A DNA stretch of 59,866 nucleotides, taken from Hymenobacter sp. ISL-91. GTDB taxonomy: Bacteria; Bacteroidota; Bacteroidia; Cytophagales; Hymenobacteraceae. The DNA lies in the NCBI RefSeq assembly GCF_018613725.1, contig NZ_JAGGPS010000044.1, positions 1 through 59,866 of the forward strand, read 5' to 3'. The notes under the pieces are model-generated. The model had not been told where the DNA came from. It searched no databases and saw only the letters and a program-made list of their open reading frames with translations. The position numbers were made by a program, and so were the translations under genes. Numbering within the stretch: position 1 is the stretch's first letter; each line of letters starts with the position of its first letter. Below, one piece after another: positions 33,486 through 41,441 of this stretch.

Positions 33486-35729
33486 TTACGCCTTTTTACG
33501 CTTCACTTTTACCTTCTTCAACTGTTTCTCCGACTTGGTTCCGGCATCCGAATCGGATGCGCCAACCAGGGTCATTTCCTTCACCAGGTGGCCGGCACCG
33601 GCATATTTGTCTACCACGAACAGCATGTAGCGCACATCGAGAGTGATATTTCGCACGCGGTCGGGGTCGAACATGATGTCGGACATGGTGCCTTCCCAGT
33701 TACGGTCGAAGTTGATACCAATCAGCTCGCCGTTGCCGTTGATGACGGGCGAGCCGGAGTTGCCGCCGGTGGTGTGGTTGGTGGCAATGAAGGCTACCGG
33801 TACCGAGCCTTTATAGGCATAGGGGCCGTAATCCTTGGTTTGGTACAATTCCGCGAGGCGGGCCGGTACTTCAAACTCGGGGTTGGTAGGGTCAGCCTTC
33901 TCCATTATACCGTCGAGGGTGGTGTAGAAGTCGTACTTCACGCCGTCGGCGGGCTCGTAGCCGGCTACCTGGCCGTAGGCGAGGCGCAGGGTGGAGTTGG
34001 CATCGGGGTAGAACTTGCGCTCGGGCTGTTGCAGGCGCAGGCCGGCCACGTAGGTGCGCTGAAGCAGGGCAATCTGGTCGGTGGCCACGTTGTAGGTGGG
34101 CAAAATGGCCGTGCGGTAGTTGTTCACAATGGCCGCTGCGAGCTTGAGGGCAGGGTCCTGGCGCAGGCCGTCGGTCTTGCCGGCCGCCACCTCATCGAGC
34201 ACAGCCAGGGCGCTGGCTTCCGAACTCAGGCGCGACTTGCTGTAGAGCTGCGCGACGTAGGCAGCCCAGCCGGTGGTGGCATATTGCTTCTGTAGCTCCT
34301 TCACGTAGGTGGGCAGCAGGGCCACCGGGGTGCCGTTGGCGTAAAGCGGGAGCAGCTGGGTGGCTACTTTCTGGTCGGTAGGGGTGCTGTAATTTCGGAA
34401 GAAACTGCTGGTGCCTTTTTTGGCTTTTTCTACGGCCGAAGCCAACTCGGCAGCGGGGGCTTTGCCGCCGGCCAACTCCAGCAGCGGCTGCAGGCTATTG
34501 GCGTAGGCTACCAGCTCCACGCCCAGGGCCGCCTCGCTCACGTAGTCGCGGGCCAGGGTGTAGTCGCGCAAGGTGGCGTACTGCTGCTGCAGGGCGGGCA
34601 GTAGCCCGGTAAAGGTGGCACGGCGAGCCGCATCGCCCCCTTCGGCCCAGCGCTGGAACTCGGCTTCGCGCTGCTGCTTTACGCGCACAGCGTCGAGCTT
34701 GCGCAGGCCCCGATTTTCGCCAATCCACTTTTTCCAGTAGTTGGCCAGGCTGGCGTACTTGGCGGCGTACTGAATCCGCACCTTGTCCGACGCCTTCATA
34801 TCGGTATCGAGGGCTTTGAGTTTGGCGTCGCGCACGGCAATTTTAGCGGGGTTCGAGAGCGAGAATACCTCATCGACGCCCCAGCTGGTGAGGTACTCGT
34901 TGGTGCGGCCGGGGAAGCCGAACACCATCGTAAAGTCGCCGGGCTGCACGCCGGCCAGCGAAATGGGTAGGTGGTAGCGGGGCTTAAACGGCTTGTTGTC
35001 GGGCGAGTAGGGGGCGGGCTTGTTGTCGGGGCCGGCATAGATGCGGAACAAACTGAAGTCGCCGGTGTGGCGGGGCCAGGCCCAGTTGTCGGTGTCGCCA
35101 CCAAACTTGCCGATGCTACTCGGCGGCGCGCCCACCAGCCGGATATCCTGGAACACCTCGGTTACAAACAGATAGTACTCGTTGCCATTGAACATGGGCC
35201 GCACAAAGGCCTGGTAGCCGGTGCCCTGCACGGCGGCCTGGGCCACCCGCTGGCTGTTTTGCTGCACCAGTTGCTCGCGCTGGGCCTCGGCAATACCGGT
35301 AGCCGGAATGCCGGCCAGCACCTGGCCCGTCACGTCCTCCATGCGCACGATGAAGGTGGCCGTGAGGCCCGGGTTGGGCAGCTCCTGGCCGGGCGTCATG
35401 GCCCAGTAGCCCTTGGTCAGGTAGTCGTTTTCGACCGACGAGTGGCTCTGGATCTGGCCGTAGCCGCAGTGGTGGTTGGTGAGCAGCAGGCCCTGGTCGG
35501 AAATAATTTCGCCGGTGCAGCCGCCACCAAACTGCACAATGGCATCTTTGAGGCTGCCCTGGTTGATGGAGTAGATCTGCTCGGCCGTCAGTTTGAGGCC
35601 TTTTTTCTGCATATCGGCCTCGTTGAGCTGCTTGAGCAGCAACGGCAGCCACATGCCTTCGTCGGCGCGGGCCGAGAGGGTAGTGAGGAAAGTGAGGGCC
35701 AGCAGCGCCAGCCGGGAGCGTAAGGTCAT
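33486..35729 (-). CDS. S46 dipeptidyl-peptidase, DPP11-like
   Basis: A 747-residue exported serine peptidase with a signal peptide (residues 1-22). The catalytic His lies in LLTNHHCGYG (near 86) and the Ser in GGNSGSPVI (near 655). NFDRNWEG follows with Arg at about 673. In Porphyromonas gingivalis DPP11, Arg673 selects Asp/Glu at P1, whereas DPP7 has Gly there. So this copy probably removes acidic dipeptides from oligopeptides in the periplasm. A GDTDNWAWPRHTGDFSLFR segment supplies the Asp. S46 peptidases are widespread in Bacteroidota that live on peptides. Confidence 0.92.
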   Translation of the reverse strand: MTLRSRLALLALTFLTTLSARADEGMWLPLLLKQLNEADMQKKGLKLTAEQIYSINQGSLKDAIVQFGGGCTGEIISDQGLLLTNHHCGYGQIQSHSSVENDYLTKGYWAMTPGQELPNPGLTATFIVRMEDVTGQVLAGIPATGIAEAQREQLVQQNSQRVAQAAVQGTGYQAFVRPMFNGNEYYLFVTEVFQDIRLVGAPPSSIGKFGGDTDNWAWPRHTGDFSLFRIYAGPDNKPAPYSPDNKPFKPRYHLPISLAGVQPGDFTMVFGFPGRTNEYLTSWGVDEVFSLSNPAKIAVRDAKLKALDTDMKASDKVRIQYAAKYASLANYWKKWIGENRGLRKLDAVRVKQQREAEFQRWAEGGDAARRATFTGLLPALQQQYATLRDYTLARDYVSEAALGVELVAYANSLQPLLELAGGKAPAAELASAVEKAKKGTSSFFRNYSTPTDQKVATQLLPLYANGTPVALLPTYVKELQKQYATTGWAAYVAQLYSKSRLSSEASALAVLDEVAAGKTDGLRQDPALKLAAAIVNNYRTAILPTYNVATDQIALLQRTYVAGLRLQQPERKFYPDANSTLRLAYGQVAGYEPADGVKYDFYTTLDGIMEKADPTNPEFEVPARLAELYQTKDYGPYAYKGSVPVAFIATNHTTGGNSGSPVINGNGELIGINFDRNWEGTMSDIMFDPDRVRNITLDVRYMLFVVDKYAGAGHLVKEMTLVGASDSDAGTKSEKQLKKVKVKRKKA

Positions 35730-35849
35730 GAAAACGGAAATGGATGGAAAGATCAGGACGCTAATTTACGGCTTTGGCTGCTTCCGAATCGGGGGAAGGG
35801 CTTTTCCGCAGAGGTGTGTGGCGGTTTCGCAGCGAAGCGCAGAGGCAAG

Positions 35850-35880
35850 AAAAAACGCCCACCCGAAACCGGGCAGGCGT
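35850..35880 (-). terminator. Terminator after YkvA-family gene
   Basis: Stem ACGCC/GGCGT plus CCCG/CGGG around an internal CA mismatch (35855-35880), followed on the minus strand by a T tract. Lies 78 nt after the YkvA stop codon. Confidence 0.65.
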
Positions 35881-35914
35881 AAATCCTTCAACCAAACAGA
35901 AGGAAACAACCAGT

Positions 35915-35957
35915 AGAACGAATCTGTGTTATCCCCTTATCTGCAACATCTGTGATT
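35915..35957. repeat. Solo diverged copy of the 29848 repeat arm
   Basis: The sequence aligns with the right arm of the repeat at 29935-29981, starting AGAACGAATCTG and ending CATCTGTGATT, with small deletions in the middle. It abuts the 3' end of the YkvA gene. Confidence 0.75.
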
Positions 35958-36476
35958 CTAGGAATGCCCCAGCTCGGCTACGGCGGGCAGTTGTTCGGCC
36001 TTGGTGTACGAATCGGTGGGCTTCTGAGCGGCAGCCGGCAGGTCGTTGGTTTCGGCGGCGTGCGTTTCTTCCCACTCGCGGAACTTGTTCAACTCGCCCT
36101 GGAACTTGCCCACAAACCAGCTGATCAGGGCCAGATCATCGAGAAAACCCACTACCGGAATGAAATCGGGCACTACATCGATGGGGCTGAGCACGTACAG
36201 CAACACGCCCAGGCCCGAAACGATGGTGCTGGTTTCCACCTGCCGGTAGTCGCCGCTCACGTAGTTGCGCACGAGCCGGATAAGCGTGTAGGCCACCGAG
36301 AACAACTGCTTGAACTTGTTGTCGCCGCTTTCCTTGCTGGCGAGCTTGTTGGCCGCTTCGTTGAGGACCAGTACCACCTTAAACGGGCGGCCCAGCAGCT
36401 TGCCGGCTCTGTTTATGAAGACGCTGAAGAGCGCGTTTTTGGAAATGGAGAGGCCTTTTTCGGCGAGAGAAGACAT
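35958..36476 (-). CDS. YkvA family protein (DUF1232)
   Basis: A 172-residue protein with the DUF1232 core VLLYVLSPIDVVPDFIPVVGFLDDLALI (near residues 88-116), a membrane-associated hairpin conserved in the YkvA family. The charged N-terminal helix and acidic C-terminus are soluble. Function is unknown for the whole family. The ATG at 36476 removes a 64-codon non-conserved extension. The stop codon joins a solo repeat arm. Confidence 0.85.
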   Translation of the reverse strand: MSSLAEKGLSISKNALFSVFINRAGKLLGRPFKVVLVLNEAANKLASKESGDNKFKQLFSVAYTLIRLVRNYVSGDYRQVETSTIVSGLGVLLYVLSPIDVVPDFIPVVGFLDDLALISWFVGKFQGELNKFREWEETHAAETNDLPAAAQKPTDSYTKAEQLPAVAELGHS

Positions 36477-36583
36477 ATAAGAGGTATGAAATGAAGATGA
36501 CCCGGTGTACGCGCCGGTGCGGGCCCGCGTTGCCGCCAGTGTCCCGGCAGCGGGCATTTGCGGCAATGGCTTACCTTCGATGC

Positions 36584-37114
36584 ATGAATCCTTTCCTGAC
36601 CCCGCCCACCGCCACCGAGTACGCCCCGTTCTATGCCAACTACGTGCGCCTGGCTGGCTCCGACCCATTACAGGCCCTGCGCGCCCAGCCTCCGGTACTG
36701 TACCAACTGCTGGCGGGCCTCAGCAACGAGCAGGCCCTGTTCCGGTACGCGCCCGGTAAATGGAGTATCAAGGAGAAACTGGTGCACATGCTGGATACGG
36801 AGCGCATTTTCGCCTACCGCGCCCTGCGCATAGCCCGCGGCGACACCACGCCGCTGCCCGGCTACGAGCAGGACGACTACGTGCCCCTCTCAGAGGCCGA
36901 TGCCCGTTCGCTGGCCAATATTCTGGCCGAGTACGACGCCGTGCGGGCCGCTTCGCTCTGCCTGTTCGAGTCGTTTGGGGCGGCGGCGGCCGAGCGCATT
37001 GGCACGGCCAGCGACCGGCCGGTGAGTGTGCGTGCTCTGGCCTACATGCTGGCCGGCCACGAGGCACACCATCTGCAGCTTTTGCAGGAGCGGTACCTGC
37101 CTGGTTTGGCGTAG
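36584..37114 (+). CDS. DinB family protein
   Basis: A 176-residue four-helix protein of the DinB/YfiT superfamily. FRYAPGKWSIKEKLVHMLDTERIFAYRALR carries the first helix with metal-ligand His, and YMLAGHEAHHLQLLQERY near the C-terminus carries the other His pair. These fit the three-His metal site (His in helix 2 plus HxxxH near the end). Members bind divalent metal and often act as thiol-dependent S-transferases. The exact role is unknown. The ATG at 36584 is preceded by a TACCTTCG box. Divergent from the YkvA gene. Confidence 0.87.
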   Translation: MNPFLTPPTATEYAPFYANYVRLAGSDPLQALRAQPPVLYQLLAGLSNEQALFRYAPGKWSIKEKLVHMLDTERIFAYRALRIARGDTTPLPGYEQDDYVPLSEADARSLANILAEYDAVRAASLCLFESFGAAAAERIGTASDRPVSVRALAYMLAGHEAHHLQLLQERYLPGLA

Positions 37115-37208
37115 CCGCCCAGTATGCCTGGCCAGGCGGGCGCGCCAATGCAACACGTTTCCCAGCCAAGCGTTATCTTGGACGAATTCATCCCTAAAAC
37201 CTACCATT

Positions 37209-37325
37209 ATGGCTAAAGCCCAGGACGCCCGCAAAGAGAAAAAGAAGGAGCCCGCTAAAACCACCAAGGAGAAAAAAGCGGCCAAAGACGAGAAGAAGGC
37301 CCTTAAATCCCGCCAGCAGGATTAG
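37209..37325 (+). CDS. Small Lys-rich protein
   Basis: A 38-residue peptide, almost all Lys, Glu, Ala, Asp and Arg (opens MAKAQDARKEKKKEP). No hydrophobic residues to speak of, so it should be a charged disordered chain or single helix. It has its own ATG, a TATCTTGG box 35 nt upstream and a perfect hairpin terminator after the stop, which supports a real gene. Nucleic-acid binding is possible but unproven. Confidence 0.6.
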   Translation: MAKAQDARKEKKKEPAKTTKEKKAAKDEKKALKSRQQD

Positions 37326-37351
37326 TATGCTGCTACCAACAGGACATAGAT

Positions 37352-37381
37352 AAGGCGCTGCAACCCCGGTTGCAGCGCCTT
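37352..37381. terminator. Terminator hairpin
   Basis: 14-bp stem AAGGCGCTGCAACC paired with its inverse (37352-37381), almost no loop. It lies between the small Lys-rich gene and the convergent AlbA-type gene. Confidence 0.75.
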
Positions 37382-37400
37382 GCTGGTTTTGAGGAGGGCC

Positions 37401-38039
37401 TTAGAAGGTATAATACACCTCCTTCTGCTTGTCGTGGTGCTTAATGTAGCCGTGCAGCGTGAGCTTGATGAGCGTGCGGTGGGCGCGACGCTGACCGATG
37501 TTGAGCAGCTTCTGATACTGGGCCAGCGTGATGCGCGGATGCTGGCGCAGATACTCCAGCACGGCCAGCTCTTCGCGGTTGAGCGGAATCTGCTCGAAGC
37601 GGCCGGTTTCGGGGGCGGTTTCGCGCTCCAGCACTTTTTCGGTGAGCTGGCTGGTTTGCACGCTCCGGTCGCGTACCCGCACGTAGGCCCGCCAGTCGCC
37701 GTCGGCTACCTGGGCCCGGTGGGGTTTGGCGGTGCTTTCGGGTACGGTTACCACCAGCACCGTCCGGCCCTCGTGGTCTTCCACGGCCCGAAACTGCAGC
37801 TGCTCCTCCAGCGGTGGGTCTATGTAGTGGCGGGCAGCCTCGCGCAGTTGGTAGAGTTCTTCCTCCACATCGCGCACACCCGTTATCCGGCCCTTATCGT
37901 CAACGCCCACCAGCACCCGGCCGCCGCGCGTGTTGGCCAGTGAGGCCAGCGTGCGGGCAATGCGCGTGGGGTGGGTGGTGCGCTGCTTGAATTCTAGCCG
38001 TTCGCCCTCGCCCTGCCGGATAAGTTCGAGTAAATCCAT
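37401..38039 (-). CDS. AlbA_2/Schlafen-like domain protein with C-terminal helix-turn-helix
   Basis: A 212-residue protein. The N-terminal part (residues 1-115) has the AlbA_2 (Schlafen core-like) text EGERLEFKQR...IARTLASLANTRGGRVLVGVDDKGRITGV. The C-terminal part (about 145-210) reads as a winged helix (REELAVLEYLRQHPRITLAQYQKLLNIGQRRAHRTLIKL). Such proteins act as DNA-binding or nucleic-acid-processing factors, and some Schlafen-like proteins cleave RNA. No catalytic triad can be asserted here. It could be a transcriptional regulator. ATG at 38039. Confidence 0.75.
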   Translation of the reverse strand: MDLLELIRQGEGERLEFKQRTTHPTRIARTLASLANTRGGRVLVGVDDKGRITGVRDVEEELYQLREAARHYIDPPLEEQLQFRAVEDHEGRTVLVVTVPESTAKPHRAQVADGDWRAYVRVRDRSVQTSQLTEKVLERETAPETGRFEQIPLNREELAVLEYLRQHPRITLAQYQKLLNIGQRRAHRTLIKLTLHGYIKHHDKQKEVYYTF

Positions 38040-38121
38040 AACGAGCAAACAGCCGAGCGGTGTGAAATGTCCTGAAACTGCCTGCTACCCATATTTTTTT
38101 TGTCGCTAGGCCTGTAGTGGG

Positions 38122-38997
38122 TTACTCGATGCCGGTTTCCTCGGCCGAAATCCGCCACAGGCGGCTGGCTTCAGTGCTGCTGCTGGCCCGGTCGGAGCAG
38201 CGGGCTATGCGCCGGCCGGTGAGGTACTGCCCGTTGAGGCGGGCCGCTTCAGGGGCAGCGGCCAGAAACAGGGTGGTTTCAGCGCCTTTTTCGGGTGCTA
38301 TCATCAGGGGCCGGGCCATCCACCACATGGCTTTCATTACGGCCGAGGTGTCGGCACGCATCAGGGCCGTATCCACCATGCCAGGGTGCAGGCAGTTGGC
38401 CGTAATGGAAGTCAGGTCGAGGCGATGGGCCAGCTCTTTAGTAAACAGAATGTTGGCCAGCTTGGAATCGGCGTAGGCTGTCAGCCAACTGTATTTTTCG
38501 GGCGAGTTGCGTACTTCCTGCTCCGGCTCAATCTCGCCCACCCAGTGCGCCACCGACGACACGGTAACTACCCGGGCTCGTTGGGCGGCATCGAGCAGCG
38601 GCAGCAGCAGGTTGGTGAGGGCGTAAGGAGCCAAGTGGTTAGTAGCCCAGCTCAGTTCGTGGCCTTCGTCGGTGAGGGTGAAGCGGCCGGGCATAATGCC
38701 GGCATTGTTCACCAGAATGTCCAATTGGCTAAACTCCTGCTGCATCTGCTCGGCCAGCGTCCGCACATTGCGCAGCAACGACAAGTCGAAACACTTCACA
38801 TGTACCGCGGCTTCGGGCCCGGCAGCCTGCTGAATGGCCTCCTGGGCACGGGCAGCCTTCTCGGTGTCGCGGCCAACCAGCACTACGCGAGCTCCCTGGC
38901 GGGCCAGCTCGCGGGCCGTTACCAAGCCAATACCGCTGGTTGCGCCGGTCACCAGGGCCGTCTGGCCCGCCAGTGGCCGCAAGGAATCTGAACTCAT
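38122..38997 (-). CDS. SDR family oxidoreductase, retinol dehydrogenase-like
   Basis: A 291-residue classical SDR. TGATSGIG near residues 17-24 binds the cofactor, NNAG near 92, and the catalytic Ser in TVSSVAH, with Tyr and Lys in YADSKLAN. These are spaced as in retinol dehydrogenase/WW-domain oxidoreductase-like bacterial enzymes. The substrate is unknown. The ATG at 38997 gives normal family length. It stands alone. Confidence 0.82.
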   Translation of the reverse strand: MSSDSLRPLAGQTALVTGATSGIGLVTARELARQGARVVLVGRDTEKAARAQEAIQQAAGPEAAVHVKCFDLSLLRNVRTLAEQMQQEFSQLDILVNNAGIMPGRFTLTDEGHELSWATNHLAPYALTNLLLPLLDAAQRARVVTVSSVAHWVGEIEPEQEVRNSPEKYSWLTAYADSKLANILFTKELAHRLDLTSITANCLHPGMVDTALMRADTSAVMKAMWWMARPLMIAPEKGAETTLFLAAAPEAARLNGQYLTGRRIARCSDRASSSTEASRLWRISAEETGIE

Positions 38998-39170
38998 ATG
39001 AAAATTGTACTAAGGCGCCCGATAGGCAGATAAGCTGATGAAGGAGCTAAATTGACACGCTGGCCGGGCCTTGCCAAACCAAAGTAGCGCGAAGCAAATG
39101 CCTGCCCCGGCCGCCGGCCATCAACAACTGCGCCAACGCGGATAGAACGTAAAAAACCTGTTCCGGGGTT

Positions 39171-40511
39171 TTAGTCCGCCAGCTGCCGTTGCATGTTGGC
39201 CAGCCGCTGGCTTACCTCGGCCAGCAAAGGCCGCGCCGCTACCCGGGGCTGCTGGCAGCGGGCCTGCCAGTCGCGCAGCTCGGCCACGGCGGCGGCAGTT
39301 GCGGGCTGGGCTGGGCAACGGTCGAGCAACTCTTCCAGCAGATTGCCAAAGGCCCGGCTTTCGAGGCGGGGCAGCAGGTCGGTGGCTTCGGGGCTGGCCG
39401 GTGGCATAAAGCCGGCCGCCCCGAAGTCGCCCAGTAAAGCCGACCCGGCGTCGGTGGCCAGAATGTTGTGGGCGTACAGGTCGCCGTGCGTAATGCCGCG
39501 GCTGTGCAGGTGGGCCGCCGCCGCCGCAATGCCACCAGCCAGCCGCAGCAGCGCGGGCAGCCCGAACTGGGTGGTAGGTGCGTACTCGTCGCGGGTGCAG
39601 CTATCCAAGGTAGGCGGGCCGGCTAGGTTGGTGAAATTGGGCTCAATCAGTTCCAGTACCAACCCCTCCGTGCCGGCTGGGTGGCCCACTAGCCGGCCTT
39701 CCACGGCAATCAGATTGGGGTGAAGGCCGGCGCCGAGGCAGGCCAGCATTTCGGAGTGCGGCAGTCCGTCGCTCGTTACGGCTCCCTTAAACAGCTTCAG
39801 GGCCACCGGGCGCGGGGCCGCCGAACCAGCCTGCCACTCGGCGCGGTAAATCACGCCCGACGCGCCTTCGCCCAGCACCTGCCGGAGCTGCAACTCGGTC
39901 CAGGCAATGGTGGGGCGAGTGGCGTAGCTTTCGGCGGTGGCCTCGGCGCCGGCCGTTAGCGGGTTGCCACCGAAAGCCAGCCAGCTCAGCCGCGGCATTG
40001 TCAGCAGCCAGGTGGGTAGTTCGTGCAGCTCGTTGGCGGCCAGGCGCAGCAGCTCCAGGTTGGTGCACCGGGCCAGCTCGGGCGGCAGCGTGCGCAGGCG
40101 GTTGCCGGCCAGCATTAGCTTCTGCAGGCGCGGGCAGCTTCCTATTTCCGGAGGCAGCGCCTCCAGGGCATTATCGGTGAGGATGAGCCAGCGCAGCTGC
40201 GGCGGTAGCGCCGCGCCCGGCAACTCCCGAATTCGGTTGGCCTTGAAGCCCACCATCTCCAGGTTTGGGCACTGGCCCAGCACTCCGGGTACGCGCTCAA
40301 ACTGATTGTCGGAGGCAAACAGCACCCGCAGCCGGTGCAGGCGGGGCAAGTCGGCGGGCAGCTCGCGCAGGGCATTGCCCGAGAGGTTGAGCACTTCGAG
40401 CGTATCGGCCAGCGTAAAAATCTCCGGCGGAAACTCGGTCAGGCCCTCGGCCAGATCCAGGCGAGTGGTGCCGGCCAGCTCGCCGGCCCGGAGTTGCGTA
40501 AGCGTGTGCAT
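39171..40511 (-). CDS. LRR-containing serine/threonine protein kinase
   Basis: A 446-residue protein with two parts. Residues 15-190 are about seven leucine-rich repeats (units such as LRELPADLPRLHRLRVL and LQKLMLAGNRLRTLPPEL). Residues 205-440 are a Hanks-type kinase: P-loop GEGASGVIYRAEW, VALKLF with the ATP Lys, HGDLYAHNIL with the catalytic Asp, and GDFGAAG for metal. HRD is replaced by HGD. No signal peptide or membrane helix, so it is cytoplasmic. A combination of LRR sensing and kinase domain in bacteria suggests signal integration; partners are unknown. Confidence 0.85.
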   Translation of the reverse strand: MHTLTQLRAGELAGTTRLDLAEGLTEFPPEIFTLADTLEVLNLSGNALRELPADLPRLHRLRVLFASDNQFERVPGVLGQCPNLEMVGFKANRIRELPGAALPPQLRWLILTDNALEALPPEIGSCPRLQKLMLAGNRLRTLPPELARCTNLELLRLAANELHELPTWLLTMPRLSWLAFGGNPLTAGAEATAESYATRPTIAWTELQLRQVLGEGASGVIYRAEWQAGSAAPRPVALKLFKGAVTSDGLPHSEMLACLGAGLHPNLIAVEGRLVGHPAGTEGLVLELIEPNFTNLAGPPTLDSCTRDEYAPTTQFGLPALLRLAGGIAAAAAHLHSRGITHGDLYAHNILATDAGSALLGDFGAAGFMPPASPEATDLLPRLESRAFGNLLEELLDRCPAQPATAAAVAELRDWQARCQQPRVAARPLLAEVSQRLANMQRQLAD

Positions 40512-40583
40512 GGGTATAGTGAGTAGGAGGGAAGGCCGGATTCAGGCGGCATCAAGTAGCTGCAAAAGCAACGGCAGCCAAAA

Positions 40584-40684
40584 GCCCGTCATGCGGAGCT
40601 TGCCGAAGCATCTCTACCGCTTCGTTGCAATCAGTAAGAATACCATTACAGTGGAGATGCTTCGGCAAGCCCCGCATGGCGGGC
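40584..40684. repeat. Imperfect palindromic repeat upstream of LRR kinase gene
   Basis: 34-bp arms at 40584-40617 and 40651-40684 differ at three positions, each compatible with a G-U pair. Loop 33 nt. It belongs to a different repeat family from the GAGCG-type elements. Confidence 0.85.
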
Positions 40685-40732
40685 TGAATGAAACTTGTTA
40701 TTCCTGCATGGCTACTTAATCGCACGGCACGA

Positions 40733-40764
40733 AAAAGCCGCTGCCAGTTGCGGCAGCGGCTTTT
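40733..40764. terminator. Terminator, 13-bp stem
   Basis: 13-bp perfect stem (40733-40745 with 40752-40764), T-rich tails in both directions. It lies 82 bp past the DUF3127 stop on the minus strand. Confidence 0.8.
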
Positions 40765-40845
40765 GTTTTTTGAGAAGCTGAGAGTCAGAATAGGGAGAGT
40801 AGATAGATACTGACTTCTCGCTCCCGACTCCTGACTTCTCAGAAA

Positions 40846-41271
40846 CTAGAACGGCAGGTCGTTGTCGTCGTCCGAGGCAATCGGGGCGGCCGAAGCGCGC
40901 AGGTTGGGGTTCTGGTTCTGGGCCGGAGCAGCGGCAGCACGGGGCGCGGCCTGCTGGTAACCACCCTGCTGCGGAGCAGCAGCACCGCCGCCAGCCGAGT
41001 TTTCAATGCGCCAGGCTTCGAGGTTGGTAAAGTAGAGCATCTGGCCGTTTTTGTTGAAACCGCGGCCGCGCAGGTTGAACGATACCTTCACTTCGTCGCC
41101 CACTTTGTATGGGTCGATCAGGGCAGTTTTGTCCTGCACCGTCTGGAACTTGATATGCTCGGGGTACTGGCCATCTATAACCTCCAGCACGAATTCGCGC
41201 TTGCGGAATTTTTCGCTCACCTGCTGTTCGTCGAAAATTTCGTGCAGGCGGCCGGTAGCTTCGTAAGCCAT
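40846..41271 (-). CDS. DUF3127 protein with SSB-like acidic tail
   Basis: A 141-residue protein. The first 90 residues match DUF3127, predicted to be OB-fold-like (REFVLEV, DEVKVSFNLRGRGF). Then comes an Ala/Gln/Pro/Asn-rich linker and the final SDDDNDLPF. The acidic Asp-rich end closing in LPF is very like the C-terminal tip of single-stranded DNA-binding protein (DDDIPF). So it may bind single-stranded nucleic acid and recruit SSB-interacting partners through its tail; that is inference. The ATG at 41271 gives standard length. Confidence 0.85.
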   Translation of the reverse strand: MAYEATGRLHEIFDEQQVSEKFRKREFVLEVIDGQYPEHIKFQTVQDKTALIDPYKVGDEVKVSFNLRGRGFNKNGQMLYFTNLEAWRIENSAGGGAAAPQQGGYQQAAPRAAAAPAQNQNPNLRASAAPIASDDDNDLPF

Positions 41272-41392
41272 AGTAGTAAGTCTAGGGGAGTGTTGGGGAT
41301 GTGGAAACAGTAAACCAAACCTACGAAAAAAAACGCGGTTAGTTCGGGCCTGTTTGGGGATCCGGCCCGGCTGCCGGCCCCATCGGGCTGCC

Positions 41393-41400
41393 TACCTTTG
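41393..41400 (+). promoter_or_regulatory. -7 element for isoaspartyl peptidase gene
   Basis: TACCTTTG, exact match, 41 nt before the ATG. No clear -33 TTG at the expected distance. Confidence 0.5.
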
Positions 41401-41441
41401 CCTTGCGCTTTCCTCCGTCCACCCAAATTAATTTCACCCCC

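Larger units (their letters stand above)
40512..40845. other. Intergenic region with repeat and terminator
   Basis: No gene. It holds the imperfect palindromic repeat at 40584-40684, the terminator at 40733-40764 and, from 40772, a GAGAAG/CTTCTC and AGTCAG-rich stretch that may be another partial inverted repeat. Confidence 0.5.
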
